64,000 nucleotides of DNA, from assembly GCF_038957035.1 (NCBI RefSeq), contig NZ_CP152412.1:4088501-4152500 (forward strand), written 5' to 3'. This document shows, in pieces, positions 1 to 8,586 of this stretch. Source of the stretch: Bradyrhizobium sp. B097. GTDB lineage: Bacteria; Pseudomonadota; Alphaproteobacteria; Rhizobiales; Xanthobacteraceae. The notes below the pieces were generated by a model. It made no database searches, was not told the origin of the DNA, and was given only the letters and a program-made list of their open reading frames with translations. The position numbers and the translations under genes were made by a program. The first letter of the stretch is position 1. Each line of letters starts with the position of its first letter.

Positions 1-1
1 C

Positions 2-490
2 TCGGCGCCGACCCGCGACGGCCTGCCGCCGCTGTTCACCGACCATCAGTATGAGGCGCTCGGCGCGCCGCGTAACGCCGCGCTCGCCAGCAACCGCGAT
101 CCCAACTATTTCGATCTCGGGGTCTGCGGCCCGTATCGCACCGACATTGCCGAGCAGACGCAATATTGCGGGATGTTTCTGACGCCGACCTTGCGCAACA
201 CCGCAACCCGCCGCGTGTTCTTCCACAACGGCGTCTTCACGAGCCTCGAGCAGGTGCTCGATTTCTATAACTTCCGCGATACCAATCCGGAGAAAGTTTA
301 CCCCCGTGCAGCTGACGGTACGGTGCGGAAATACGACGACCTGCCGGAAAAGCATCACGGCAATGTCGACGTCGCCGATCCGCCGTTCGAGCGCCATCTC
401 GGCGACACGCCTGCGATGACCGCACAGGACGAAGCCGACATCATCGCCTTCCTGAAGACGCTCACTGACGGTTACCAGCCGGAACGGTGA
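2..490 (+). CDS. MauG-like di-heme cytochrome c peroxidase, C-terminal part
   Basis: The frame is open from the left edge to a TGA at 488-490, so the gene starts outside the window; about 162 residues are visible. The segment runs PLFTDHQYEALGAPRN, then NYFDLGVCGPYR, MFLTPTLRNTA and FFHNGVF, and ends with a short helix (DIIAFLKTLTDGY). This order is typical of the second haem domain of bacterial di-heme cytochrome c peroxidases and MauG-type proteins, which use periplasmic peroxide or carry out haem-based oxidation. The CXXCH haem motifs would lie upstream and cannot be checked. It could be a plain cytochrome c peroxidase or a MauG-like maturation enzyme; this fragment does not decide between them. 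Confidence 0.8.
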   Translation, partial: SAPTRDGLPPLFTDHQYEALGAPRNAALASNRDPNYFDLGVCGPYRTDIAEQTQYCGMFLTPTLRNTATRRVFFHNGVFTSLEQVLDFYNFRDTNPEKVYPRAADGTVRKYDDLPEKHHGNVDVADPPFERHLGDTPAMTAQDEADIIAFLKTLTDGYQPER

Positions 491-562
491 GCGGTCGCGA
501 CGGCTCATCGCGGAACCCATGCGTGAGTTGGCAGGTCCTCGTCGTGCGCGCATAATGGGCGT

Positions 563-1348
563 ATGAATGTGGTCGAAGGCAACGGTGCCAGAATTCCCGC
601 GATCGGGCTCGGCACATGGGAGCTGCGCGGGCGGACCTGCGCCCGTATCGTCGAGCAGGCGCTGCGGCTCGGTTATCGGCACATCGACACCGCCCAGATC
701 TATGACAATGAGCGCGAGGTCGGCGAGGGGCTGCGTGCCTCCGGCATCAAGCGCGACGATGTGTTCCTGACCACCAAGGTCTGGACCACACATTTCATGG
801 CGAGGGATCTCGAACGTTCCGCCAAAGAGAGCCTGGCGCGGTTGCGTCTGACCGAGGTCGATCTGTTGCTGCTGCACTGGCCGCATCCGCACGTGCCGCT
901 TGCCGAGACGCTCGGCGCGCTGGCGCGGGTCAAGCAGGCGGGACTGGCGCGGCATATCGGGGTCTCGAACTTCAACGTGGCGCTGATCGAGGAGGCGGTG
1001 GCGGCGTGCCCCGAGCCGCTCGCCTGCGATCAGGTCGAGTACCATCCTTATCTGGGCCAGGGTGACGTGATCGAGGCGTGCACGCGCCATGGCATGGCGT
1101 TCGTCGCCTACAGCCCGATCGCGAAGGGACGCGTCAAGGGCGACCGCGCGCTGGCGCGGATCGGCGACCGTTATCGCAAGACGGCTGCCCAGGTCTGCCT
1201 GCGCTGGCTGGTGCAGCAGAATGTCTCCGCGATTCCGCGCACCTCGAAGCTCGAGCGGCTCCAGGAAAATCTGGACATCTTCGACTTCGAGTTGTCGGAT
1301 GAGGACATGCGCGAGATTTCGGCAATCGGGAGCGCGGCCGCGCGCTAA
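563..1348 (+). CDS. Aldo/keto reductase, 2,5-diketogluconate reductase type
   Basis: A cytoplasmic NADPH-dependent reductase of aldehydes and ketones, 261 residues, slightly shorter than the usual 270-280. It has the GLGTWEL start of the barrel and the catalytic tetrad Asp42 and Tyr47 (in HIDTAQIYDNE), Lys72 (TTKVW) and His105 (LLHWP). Further family marks are GVSNFN, the QVEYHPYL segment, and the cofactor-binding PRTSKLERLQEN near the C-terminus. It follows the peroxidase by 72 bases and may be transcribed separately. The substrate cannot be told from sequence; such enzymes often reduce methylglyoxal or diketogluconate. Confidence 0.92.
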   Translation: MNVVEGNGARIPAIGLGTWELRGRTCARIVEQALRLGYRHIDTAQIYDNEREVGEGLRASGIKRDDVFLTTKVWTTHFMARDLERSAKESLARLRLTEVDLLLLHWPHPHVPLAETLGALARVKQAGLARHIGVSNFNVALIEEAVAACPEPLACDQVEYHPYLGQGDVIEACTRHGMAFVAYSPIAKGRVKGDRALARIGDRYRKTAAQVCLRWLVQQNVSAIPRTSKLERLQENLDIFDFELSDEDMREISAIGSAAAR

Positions 1349-1555
1349 CGGCCCACCTAACGGCGCATCTGAACGCCCATGGTGCATTGGGTCCTTGCCT
1401 GCGAATCGCTGCGCGGAAAATGGCTGGGCAGCGGTCCGGATCATGCTATTGCGGCGCTTGCCGATTGCGGTTTTGCATCGAATGGGGATTGAGGCAGGCG
1501 GGTTCCACCCGGTATTGTGGCCGGCGGGGAGACGACACTGATGTGATCGAGTGGG

Positions 1556-2476
1556 ATGAAGTTTCGGCCAAACGCGGATCTGATGGCATCGGTGTTCGTG
1601 CACCTGATGCTGCTCGCGCTGATTTTCCTGTATTCGGAGGTGCATCAGTTCGATCCGGTCGCCGCTGACACGGTGCCGGTCGAGATCGTGACGCCGCAGG
1701 AGGTCGCCAGGAGCGAGATCACAAGCGAGGTCAAGCCCGATCCAGTGCCGAGCCCGTCGCCGACGCCCGAGCTGCAGTTGCCGTCGCTCGACAAGCCGGT
1801 CGACACCGCCAAATCCGAACCACCGGCGCAAGCCCCGGCACCACAGCCGCAACAGGCCCAGCAGCAACCGCCGCAGAAGCAGGCGACGCCGCCGGAGCCC
1901 AAGCCCAGCCCGGCTCCGCAACATGCCGCGGTCGAGCCGCCGGCACCACAGGCGCCGGCACCGCAGACGCCGCCGATGCCCCAGCCAATGGCGCAGCAAG
2001 CGGCGCCGCCGTCGCAACCTGCCTATGCGCAGCCCGAGCCTGACCTGTCCGTCAAATACAATGTCATGCTCGGTTTGCCGCCCGACATTCCCGTCAAGCT
2101 GCCGGCTGAAGCGCCGCACGGCCCCGGTCCGGGCAAGGACAATTTCGACGCTGCGGCCACCGAGCAGGCCGACGTCGGCTCCAGCGTGGTCGCCGAGTTC
2201 CGCCGTCATCTGAAGAGCTGCATGAAGCTCCCGGCGACGCTGAGCACCGGCGATGACGTCAGGATCAAGCTCAGGGTGTTCATGAAGCCCGACGGCAAGC
2301 TCGGCGCATCGCCGTTGCTGATCGAAGCCACCGCATCGGAAAAGGGGCCGCTGCTGCTCAAGAGCGCGACCGAGGCGCTGCAGGCCTGCCAGCCCTATGC
2401 GATGCTGCCGCGGGATCGCTATGGCGAATGGAAGGTGCTCGACCTCGACTTCACGCCGCGCGATTTTGCGTCGTGA
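1556..2476 (+). CDS. TolA/TonB-like envelope protein with proline-rich spacer
   Basis: This 306-residue protein has one membrane span near the N-terminus (about residues 10-26, VFVHLMLLALIFLY). A long Pro/Gln/Ala-rich linker follows (about 60-160), then a compact C-terminal domain (about 205-300) resembling the TonB/TolA C-terminal fold (IKLRVFMKPDGKLG). The design is an inner-membrane anchor with a periplasm-spanning arm. Rhizobial genomes often label such proteins cell envelope integrity protein TolA, but the tolQRB-pal genes are not next to it, so a true Tol role is uncertain. The linker is low in sequence complexity, so only the two ends are informative. The preceding 207 bases hold no gene that I can support. 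Confidence 0.7.
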   Translation: MKFRPNADLMASVFVHLMLLALIFLYSEVHQFDPVAADTVPVEIVTPQEVARSEITSEVKPDPVPSPSPTPELQLPSLDKPVDTAKSEPPAQAPAPQPQQAQQQPPQKQATPPEPKPSPAPQHAAVEPPAPQAPAPQTPPMPQPMAQQAAPPSQPAYAQPEPDLSVKYNVMLGLPPDIPVKLPAEAPHGPGPGKDNFDAAATEQADVGSSVVAEFRRHLKSCMKLPATLSTGDDVRIKLRVFMKPDGKLGASPLLIEATASEKGPLLLKSATEALQACQPYAMLPRDRYGEWKVLDLDFTPRDFAS

Positions 2477-2489
2477 GCGGAGGCAAGTC

Positions 2490-3167
2490 TCAGCTTCCCA
2501 TCGCCTGCCAGGCATTCGAGGCGAACTGCCGGCGCCAGATCACGATGACGACCGCGGCGGTGGTGGCGAACAGCACCCAGGGGCTGAGGAACCAGCCGAG
2601 ATAGCCGAGCGCGAAGAAGAACGCGCGCTGGCCGCGATTGAAGTGCCGGCCCGCGGTCTCGAACAGCCGCGTGGTGCGGATCACATGCGCCTCGGCTTCC
2701 GGTGTATCGCGCTGGCCGGCCGGCGGCATCGCGCCGAACAGGATCGCGACATAGTTGAACAGGCGATAGGCCCAGGCGAATTTGAAGAACGTGTAGATAA
2801 AGATCAGGATCAGCCCGATGCACTTGATCTCCCACAGTGCGGGCGAGGGCGTGAGGTTGACTGGCAATGCGCCGAGCACCGCGAGCGCGTCACTGGTCGC
2901 GCGCAGCAGCGCCAGCGCGCCGCCGATCGCGATCAGGCTGGTGGAGGCAAAGAACGCGGTGCCGTTCTGCAGGCTGGCCATGATCTGCATGTCGACCATC
3001 CGCGCATCGCGGTTGAGCAGATTCCGCACCCAGATCTCGCGATAGACATGCATCCGCGCCGACAGGCCGTCGCGTCCGTAGGCGGTGTGCTCCAGCGTGA
3101 TGGCGTAGACCAGCCATTCCAGCGCAAAGAAGCCGACGGCCAGGATGTCGACCCAATAGCCGGTCAT
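2490..3167 (-). CDS. DUF599 integral membrane protein
   Basis: A 225-residue membrane protein of the DUF599 family, function unknown. It opens with a hydrophobic helix (VDILAVGFFALEWLVYAIT). The family-typical MHVYREIWVRNLLNRDARMVD stretch follows, and then three more hydrophobic segments around residues 70-95, 115-140 and 185-215. It ends only 13 bases from the convergent TolA-like gene. No partner or regulator is visible, so its role is not inferred beyond membrane location. Confidence 0.85.
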   Translation of the reverse strand: MTGYWVDILAVGFFALEWLVYAITLEHTAYGRDGLSARMHVYREIWVRNLLNRDARMVDMQIMASLQNGTAFFASTSLIAIGGALALLRATSDALAVLGALPVNLTPSPALWEIKCIGLILIFIYTFFKFAWAYRLFNYVAILFGAMPPAGQRDTPEAEAHVIRTTRLFETAGRHFNRGQRAFFFALGYLGWFLSPWVLFATTAAVVIVIWRRQFASNAWQAMGS

Positions 3168-3288
3168 TGGTGCCTTCCTTCGTCAATGCGCGGCGGCGGG
3201 TCCGCGCCGCGCTGCATCCCGCGTCATGTACAGGTTGAACGCGTGCAATGCACTATGGCAAACTGACGTGGCAACAGGATTCACAGGC

Positions 3289-3942
3289 ATGCTCAAGCTC
3301 GTCATCGGCAACAAGAACTATTCGTCATGGTCGATGCGGCCCTGGCTGGCGCTGCGCGCCAACGACATCCCGTTCGAGGAAATCTTCGTTCCGCTCTACA
3401 CCGATCAGGCCGACAAGGACCGCATCCTCTCTTTCAGCAAGGCCGGCAAGGTACCGACGCTGATCGACGGCGACGTCACGGTGTGGGACTCGCTGGCGAT
3501 CATCGAATATCTCGCCGAGAAGTTTCCCGAGGCCAAGCTCTGGCCGTCGGATCGCGCCGCGCGCGCGCATGCCCGTGCGATCTCGGCGGAGATGCACTCC
3601 GGCTTCGTGCCGCTGCGCAGCGAATGCGGCATGAACCTGCACCGGCCGATCCGCGCCGTCGCGCTGTCGGACGATGCGCGGGCCAATGTGGCGCGGATCG
3701 AGGAGATCTGGGCCGATTGCCACGCGCGCTACGGCAAGCAGGGTCCGTTCCTGTTCGGGGCATTCTCCGGGGCGGACGCGATGTACGCGCCCGTGGTGCA
3801 TCGCTTCCGCACCTACGCGATCCCGGTCAAGGCCGAGGCGCAGCATTATGTCGATGCGATGATGTCGCTTCCGGCATTCCAGCAATGGACCCGCGACGGC
3901 CTGGCCGAGACGCTGGTGATCGACCGATTCGAGGACGCCTGA
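3289..3942 (+). CDS. Glutathione S-transferase family protein
   Basis: A 217-residue soluble protein with a thioredoxin-like N-terminal domain (residues 1-80) and a helical C-terminal domain. The start VIGNKNYSSWSMRPWLALR, the cis-proline turn KVPTL and the glutathione gamma-glutamyl contact DSLAI are visible. The SSWS near the N-terminus probably supplies the catalytic serine. An in-frame start exists 63 bases upstream, but it would add residues unlike the family; the MLKLVIGN start matches it. It is monocistronic here, and the substrate is unknown. Confidence 0.9.
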   Translation: MLKLVIGNKNYSSWSMRPWLALRANDIPFEEIFVPLYTDQADKDRILSFSKAGKVPTLIDGDVTVWDSLAIIEYLAEKFPEAKLWPSDRAARAHARAISAEMHSGFVPLRSECGMNLHRPIRAVALSDDARANVARIEEIWADCHARYGKQGPFLFGAFSGADAMYAPVVHRFRTYAIPVKAEAQHYVDAMMSLPAFQQWTRDGLAETLVIDRFEDA

Positions 3943-4058
3943 CCGTTGCTGCGCTGCCGAATTGTGACAGCGGCGGCAAAGATCGCGGCTTGACGCCGCG
4001 GGGCCGAAGGCGTCGAATCCAAAAGACCGGTTTTGCAAGTCGTGAAAGGACTTAGACC

Positions 4059-4427
4059 ATGGGCATTCTCGATTCCCTGGAGAACTCGCCGGAGCTGAAA
4101 GGCATGCTTGGCCAGCTCGGGGCGGCCGTCATCCCCGTCGTGCTCGGTCAGGTGATGGGCAATGGCGGGCAGGGCGGCTTGTCGGCGATCGTGGCCAAGC
4201 TCGAGCAGGCCGGCCTTGGCGAACAGGTCAAATCCTGGATCGGCACCGGCCAGAACCTGCCGATCACCGCCGAGCAGCTCCAGCAGGTGCTGGGCAGCGA
4301 CACCGTCAAGCAACTCGCCGCCAAGTTCAACATTCCGGTCGACCAGCTGTCCAAGGTGCTGGCCCAGCAACTTCCGGCTGCGGTCGACGGCGCGAGCCCC
4401 AACGGAAAGTTGCCACATACCGCCTGA
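4059..4427 (+). CDS. YidB-family (DUF937) protein
   Basis: A 122-residue protein of the YidB/DUF937 family, function unknown. It has a glycine-rich hydrophobic first third (LGAAVIPVVLGQVMGNGGQGG). A conserved C-terminal helical part follows (GTGQNLPITAEQLQQVLG, then LAAKFNIPVDQLSKVLAQQLP) that resembles the short helical repeats of this family. There is no obvious signal peptide. A consensus sigma-54 promoter lies just after the gene and points away to the next small gene, so the two are probably separate units. Confidence 0.85.
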   Translation: MGILDSLENSPELKGMLGQLGAAVIPVVLGQVMGNGGQGGLSAIVAKLEQAGLGEQVKSWIGTGQNLPITAEQLQQVLGSDTVKQLAAKFNIPVDQLSKVLAQQLPAAVDGASPNGKLPHTA

Positions 4428-4432
4428 GGTGT

Positions 4433-4445
4433 GGAACCGGGTTCC
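4433..4445. promoter_or_regulatory. Inverted repeat upstream of the sigma-54 promoter
   Basis: GGAACC-G-GGTTCC is a perfect 6-base inverted repeat lying 28 bases before the -24 box of the sigma-54 promoter. It may be a regulator site, though enhancer sites usually lie further upstream. It starts 6 bases after the yidB stop, so a weak hairpin role is also possible. Confidence 0.35.
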
Positions 4446-4472
4446 GGCCGAGGTCGGCGGGCAATTTCCGGC

Positions 4473-4488
4473 TGGCACATAAATTGCT
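4473..4488 (+). promoter_or_regulatory. Consensus sigma-54 (RpoN) promoter
   Basis: TGGCAC-ATAAA-TTGCT matches the -24/-12 consensus TGGCAC-N5-TTGCW at every defined base. Transcription would run rightwards from about position 4500, toward the 67-codon gene at 4643. A sigma-54 promoter needs an enhancer-binding activator such as NtrC, NifA or DctD; I found no convincing TGT-N10-ACA or NtrC site immediately upstream. Confidence 0.65.
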
Positions 4489-4642
4489 GCCTATCGCCCT
4501 GAAAAACCTGCAAAATCGCACCTTCGCCATGCCCCAATCTTGCTGGATTTGGGGCGGTGCGATGTGCTAGGTTGCCGCAGGGTTCTCAAAATGCCGGCTT
4601 GAGCTATCGGGACTGTCAGCTCAGCCAGCAATCTCTAAGAAA

Positions 4643-4846
4643 ATGGAGAGGGCGTTGAAGCATAAGTACTCGATTGGCGAGATCGTCTATTTCACGGCCA
4701 GCAACGTGGCGCGCCCCGCTGCGAGCGGCACCTATGAGGTGATCCGCCTGCTGCCGACCGATGGTGACGATTGCCAGTATCGCATCAAGAGCTCGACTGA
4801 AGCTTTCGAACGGGTGGCCAAGGAGAGTCAGCTCGCGCTGTCCTGA
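4643..4846 (+). CDS. Small conserved hypothetical protein behind a sigma-54 promoter
   Basis: A 67-residue soluble protein beginning MERALKHKYSIGEIVYFTASN, with an acidic/polar second half (YEVIRLLPTDGDDCQYRIKSS, then FERVAKESQLAL). The pattern of short beta strands (IGEIVYF, TYEVIRLL, CQYRIKS) suggests a small barrel-like fold, and I recall similar small proteins in rhizobia. Its function is unknown. It is the first gene after the sigma-54 promoter at 4473, with a leader of roughly 145 bases, so control by nitrogen or a similar stimulus is possible. Confidence 0.7.
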   Translation: MERALKHKYSIGEIVYFTASNVARPAASGTYEVIRLLPTDGDDCQYRIKSSTEAFERVAKESQLALS

Positions 4847-4999
4847 ACGCGTTGTGCGCAAGCCGGTGGCTGGAGCGGGTTCCGCGCCGTCGCCGTCAAA
4901 AGGCCCTGTTCGCAGACCCATTGTGCTGAAGGTTGGACGTCGGGATGGCGGCGTTCGGCGTCGCCGGCTGTGCTTACGCTGTGTTGAGGGACATCGCGC

Positions 5000-5950
5000 A
5001 TGAATTGGGCTTCCTCGCTGGATCAGATCTGGCGCTCACCGACCTTCCCGATGTGGCTGACGCTGGCTGCGGCGGGCTTCTTTGGGATCGTCGTACTGGT
5101 CACGCTGCTGCGCGCGGAAAAGTCCGTCGCCAACGGCGCGCTGACCGTCATCACGCTGCTGTCGATCGCGGTTGCGGTCGCTGCCACGATCCGCGGCTTC
5201 GGGCCGGGCGGGCAGGCGGCGCCCGCCGACACACGGACGGCGCAATTCACCAGCCAGACCGCGCCGGCGCTGGCCTGCGTCGACGACCTCGCTGGAGATG
5301 CCGTTCTCAATGCCTGCGAGAAGGTGCTGTTCGGTTCGTCTGACACAGCCGCAGCGGCAGTCAGCTATGCGGCGGCGCAGATTTCGCGCCTGACCGCGCT
5401 CGGCGACCTCGCAACCGCGGAGCGCAATTCGACTACCGAGTTGCAGGCGCTGCGCCGCGCCATCGAGCACGACCGCTACGGTCTCGTGGCCTACGCACTG
5501 ATGGCGCGAGACCACTGCACGCCGACCGCGTGCCCCGCGTTCCGCTCGCTGGGCGACAACCATCAGATCATCAACAACATGAACGAGCGGACCTACGAGA
5601 ACCTGGTCACGCGCTACGCGGCGTCCTGGAACGCTCCGGGCGGCGCGCAGGCGTCGGCCGCCTCCGGCCTGGTCGCGGCGCTGCCGCAGTCGTTGCCCAC
5701 CGGCAAGCCGACCAATGCGGAGTTTCCGAGCGCGTCGTCGACGCCGCCGGTCAGCATCATGACGCCCGAACCGGCGAAGCCGGCCGCAGCGGCCCAGCCG
5801 CCGGCCGCACGCGCCGCCGCCGCACCGCCCGCAGCCCCGAAGCGCCCCCCCGCAGCGAAGCGTCCGGTCCAGATCGCGCCGGCTGCGGCGCCAGCGCCAC
5901 CACCACCACCTGCCGCGGCGAGTGCGCCGGCGGCCGCGAACCAGGAATGA
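5000..5950 (+). CDS. Hypothetical membrane protein with Ala/Pro-rich C-terminus
   Basis: 316 residues, not assigned to a family that I know. Two hydrophobic spans lie at about residues 16-36 and 46-64 (PMWLTLAAAGFFGIVVLVTLL, then ALTVITLLSIAVAVAATI). A region of about 150 residues follows with four or more cysteines (CVDDLAGDAVLNACEKVLFG, and HCTPTACPAFRSLGDN). The last 100 residues are almost all Ala and Pro. The middle part, probably periplasmic, looks folded and the tail looks like a flexible arm. It sits alone in its transcription unit. Confidence 0.75.
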   Translation: MNWASSLDQIWRSPTFPMWLTLAAAGFFGIVVLVTLLRAEKSVANGALTVITLLSIAVAVAATIRGFGPGGQAAPADTRTAQFTSQTAPALACVDDLAGDAVLNACEKVLFGSSDTAAAAVSYAAAQISRLTALGDLATAERNSTTELQALRRAIEHDRYGLVAYALMARDHCTPTACPAFRSLGDNHQIINNMNERTYENLVTRYAASWNAPGGAQASAASGLVAALPQSLPTGKPTNAEFPSASSTPPVSIMTPEPAKPAAAAQPPAARAAAAPPAAPKRPPAAKRPVQIAPAAAPAPPPPPAAASAPAAANQE

Positions 5951-6069
5951 GCCTGACGACGGCGGCTTGAGCCGCCGTCCTTGCACCGTTCCGGGTGGTA
6001 AATCCCGATATCCACTGCCGCTGCTATCGCTCCCTTTCCAAAGCGCGCGCCGGCCGCTACATCCGGCGC

Positions 6070-6510
6070 ATGCCGCTTCATCTCATCAAGCTTGCCGTCG
6101 GTTGCGACTCGGTCAAGGAACTCAAGGGCTGGGTCGCCGAACGGATGGCGACCGCGAAGAAAAAAGGCCTGCCGCTCCGTCACGTCCACATCACGCGGAT
6201 GACGCCGAAGCGCGAGGAGGAGATCCTCGCCGGCGGTTCGCTGTATTGGGTGATCCGTGGCGAGATCGCCGCACGCGAGAAGATCATCGCGATCGAGCCG
6301 TTCCGCGACAAGGACGGCATCGGACGCTGCCGGCTGGTGATGCAGCCCAAGGTGATCGCCGTCTCGCCGCGGCCGATGCGGCCGTTCCAGGGCTGGCGCT
6401 ATCTGACCGCGGACTCCGCGCCCGCAGATCTCACCAAGTCGAGCGCAGCCAGCGTGGCGTCGATGCCGGAACCCATGCGCCGCGAGTTGCGCGACCTCGG
6501 ATTGCTGTGA
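6070..6510 (+). CDS. DUF1489 family protein
   Basis: 146 residues of the DUF1489 family, common in alphaproteobacteria and of unknown function. Family hallmarks are the opening MPLHLIKLAVGCDSV, the segment HVHITRMTPKR and the end GWRYLTADSAPADL. An upstream in-frame start would add 25 residues with no family match, so the ATG at 6070 is preferred. There is no membrane span or signal peptide. Confidence 0.88.
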   Translation: MPLHLIKLAVGCDSVKELKGWVAERMATAKKKGLPLRHVHITRMTPKREEEILAGGSLYWVIRGEIAAREKIIAIEPFRDKDGIGRCRLVMQPKVIAVSPRPMRPFQGWRYLTADSAPADLTKSSAASVASMPEPMRRELRDLGLL

Positions 6511-6553
6511 GCCATCGGATTGCTGTGAGCAATCGGAAGACGGCTGGCGCGGA

Positions 6554-7300
6554 TCACTGCGTCACGAGATGCAGCCGGCCCCATTCGGACGCCGGGATCT
6601 CGACATAGCGGCCGCCGCCGGCGTTGCGGACCGCAACGTCGAGCAGTTCGTGATCGATCCCCATCTCGCCGAGATAGCGCCGGAACTGGTCGGTGAAGAT
6701 CGAGGTCAGGCTTTCGCGATGCTCGGCCGAGACGTTCGGCGCGAGCCGGTTGTGGATCGCCATGCCGCTCAGCACCACGCGGCTGCCCGCCGGCAGGCTG
6801 CGATGCACGCCGCCCGACAGCACCAGCACGCAGGCAAGATCGCAGGCAATGCTGGACGGCTTCTCCTTGGCGTCCAGCGGGCCGCCGGGCCGCTTGAGCG
6901 CAAAGCACTCCTCCTCGGGCTTGCCGTTGCAGACCTCGACCTCGGTCGCCGCGACCGCGGTATCCACCCCGCGGTCGCGCAGGATCCGGCCGAGGCTGGA
7001 GGCGACGTTGAGGTTGGACTCGCCCTTGATGTTGATCACCACCGGAAGCTTTCGTCCGCCCTGCCGGTCGAGGATCGCCAACAGGCGCTTGTAGGTGTCC
7101 CATTGCACGGCGCCCTCGGCGGCGATCCAGTCCGAGCAGCCCGGGCCGCAGGCATCGGGCGCACCATGCGCGACGTAGAAGATCATCGCGCCGGGTGCGG
7201 AAATGACCCCGCCGACCGGCGGCCGGGTTTGCGCCTGCGCGACACTGATGGCCAGTAGCGCGATGCCGAGAACAATGCCTTGCCTGAAATAACTGACCAT
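6554..7300 (-). CDS. Secreted hypothetical protein with ClpP/crotonase-like core
   Basis: 248 residues with a clear signal peptide (hydrophobic VLGIALLAISVAQA, probable cleavage near residue 23). The body has PVVINIKGESNLNVASSLGRILRDRGVDTAVA and ACDLACVLVLSGGVHRSLPAGSRVVLSGM. These resemble the alternating strand-helix pattern of periplasmic ClpP-like proteins found in bradyrhizobia (conserved GE, then CxxACxxxLxGG). Cysteines in pairs (CGPGC, CNGKPEEEC, CDLAC) suggest disulfides. No proven catalytic triad can be read, so peptidase activity is not claimed. Confidence 0.7.
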   Translation of the reverse strand: MVSYFRQGIVLGIALLAISVAQAQTRPPVGGVISAPGAMIFYVAHGAPDACGPGCSDWIAAEGAVQWDTYKRLLAILDRQGGRKLPVVINIKGESNLNVASSLGRILRDRGVDTAVAATEVEVCNGKPEEECFALKRPGGPLDAKEKPSSIACDLACVLVLSGGVHRSLPAGSRVVLSGMAIHNRLAPNVSAEHRESLTSIFTDQFRRYLGEMGIDHELLDVAVRNAGGGRYVEIPASEWGRLHLVTQ

Positions 7301-7445
7301 TCCGATCGCCTCTGAAAGGGGCGATCATCCATGCGTCACGGGCGCGGCGCAAGCACGACCCGGCCGCACGGATGAGGCCGGGCTCTCATTACAGGCTCGC
7401 ATCCGGTTTGCGCGTGAACCGCTTCACACTTGTCCCGATCCAGCC

Positions 7446-8297
7446 TTAGACCGCGATGTTATCGATCAGGCGCGTGCTGCCGATCCTTGCCGCCACAAGC
7501 ATCCGCATCGGACCGTCCTTCAGCGAGCCGATCGGCGCCAGCGAGCCGGCGTGGCGGACCTCGAAATAATCCAGCACGAAGCCGGCCTTGGTGATCTCAG
7601 CAGCGCCGGCGGCCATTGCGGTCGCGGCGTCCTCGCCGGCGCGCAGGCGGCCCGCCGCTTGCTTCATCACACGGTTGAGCTCGGGAGCCGCGCGCCGTTC
7701 CTCCGCCGAGAGGTAGACGTTGCGCGAGGACATCGCGAGGCCGTCGCGTTCGCGCACCGTCTTCGATCCGATCACCTTGACGCCGAGGTCGAGGTCCGCG
7801 GCCATCTGGGTCACGACCCGAAGCTGCTGAAAGTCTTTCTCGCCGAAGATCGCAACGTCGGGCCGGACTTGGGTGAACAGCTTGCCGACCACGGTGGCGA
7901 CGCCGCCGAAGAAATGCGGCCGGAAGCGATCCTCCAAACCGGCGGTGGCCGGTCCCTCCGGCACGATCCTTGTGGCGAAGCCGTCGGGGTACATCGCCTT
8001 CACCTCGGGATGCCAGATCAGGTCGACGCCTTCGGCGGCGAGCTTGGCGACGTCTTCCTTCCAGGTGCGCGGATACGAACCGAAATCTTCGGTCGGCGCG
8101 AACTGGGTCGGATTGACGAAGATCGAGACGACGACCCGCTTGGCGCGACGCTTGGCCAGCCGCACCAGCGACACATGGCCGTCATGGAGCGCTCCCATGG
8201 TCGGGACCAGCGCGACGGTCGCCTTCTTGGCGCGCAGGGTGTCGACGGCGCGACGAAGGGCGGGGACGGTACGGACGACGGTGGGATTTCTCGGCAT
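7446..8297 (-). CDS. panC: Pantoate--beta-alanine ligase
   Basis: A cytoplasmic enzyme of pantothenate (vitamin B5) synthesis that joins pantoate and beta-alanine using ATP. Its 283 residues match the usual length. Signatures are [15 protein letters not shown] (nucleotide HIGH-like motif), [18 protein letters not shown] and MSSRN (KMSKS-like loop). The gene stands alone; panB is not adjacent. It is divergent from mipZ, with about 290 bases between them. Confidence 0.97.
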   Translation of the reverse strand: MPRNPTVVRTVPALRRAVDTLRAKKATVALVPTMGALHDGHVSLVRLAKRRAKRVVVSIFVNPTQFAPTEDFGSYPRTWKEDVAKLAAEGVDLIWHPEVKAMYPDGFATRIVPEGPATAGLEDRFRPHFFGGVATVVGKLFTQVRPDVAIFGEKDFQQLRVVTQMAADLDLGVKVIGSKTVRERDGLAMSSRNVYLSAEERRAAPELNRVMKQAAGRLRAGEDAATAMAAGAAEITKAGFVLDYFEVRHAGSLAPIGSLKDGPMRMLVAARIGSTRLIDNIAV

Positions 8298-8586
8298 CTG
8301 GTCTCGACTCGTGGGGCAAGCTGGGTGGGGGGAATCCAGGTGGAACGTTTGGCGTTCGGCAGGTGGCGGAGCTTACCAAGTCCGAACCGTTATCGGCAAA
8401 CCGCCGCGCAAGCATTACCCGATCTCGCACGCGCATGGATCGCAGGCCGCGTGCCGCCGATCGACGCAGCCGGCTTGCGCGCTCGATTCATCATTAAGGG
8501 CGCCTGCAATTGATTTCCTTGCGCAGTGATGCATTTCACTTGACCGCAGCCGTGCGCGATTTGAAGATCATTGCGGGGATTGAATC

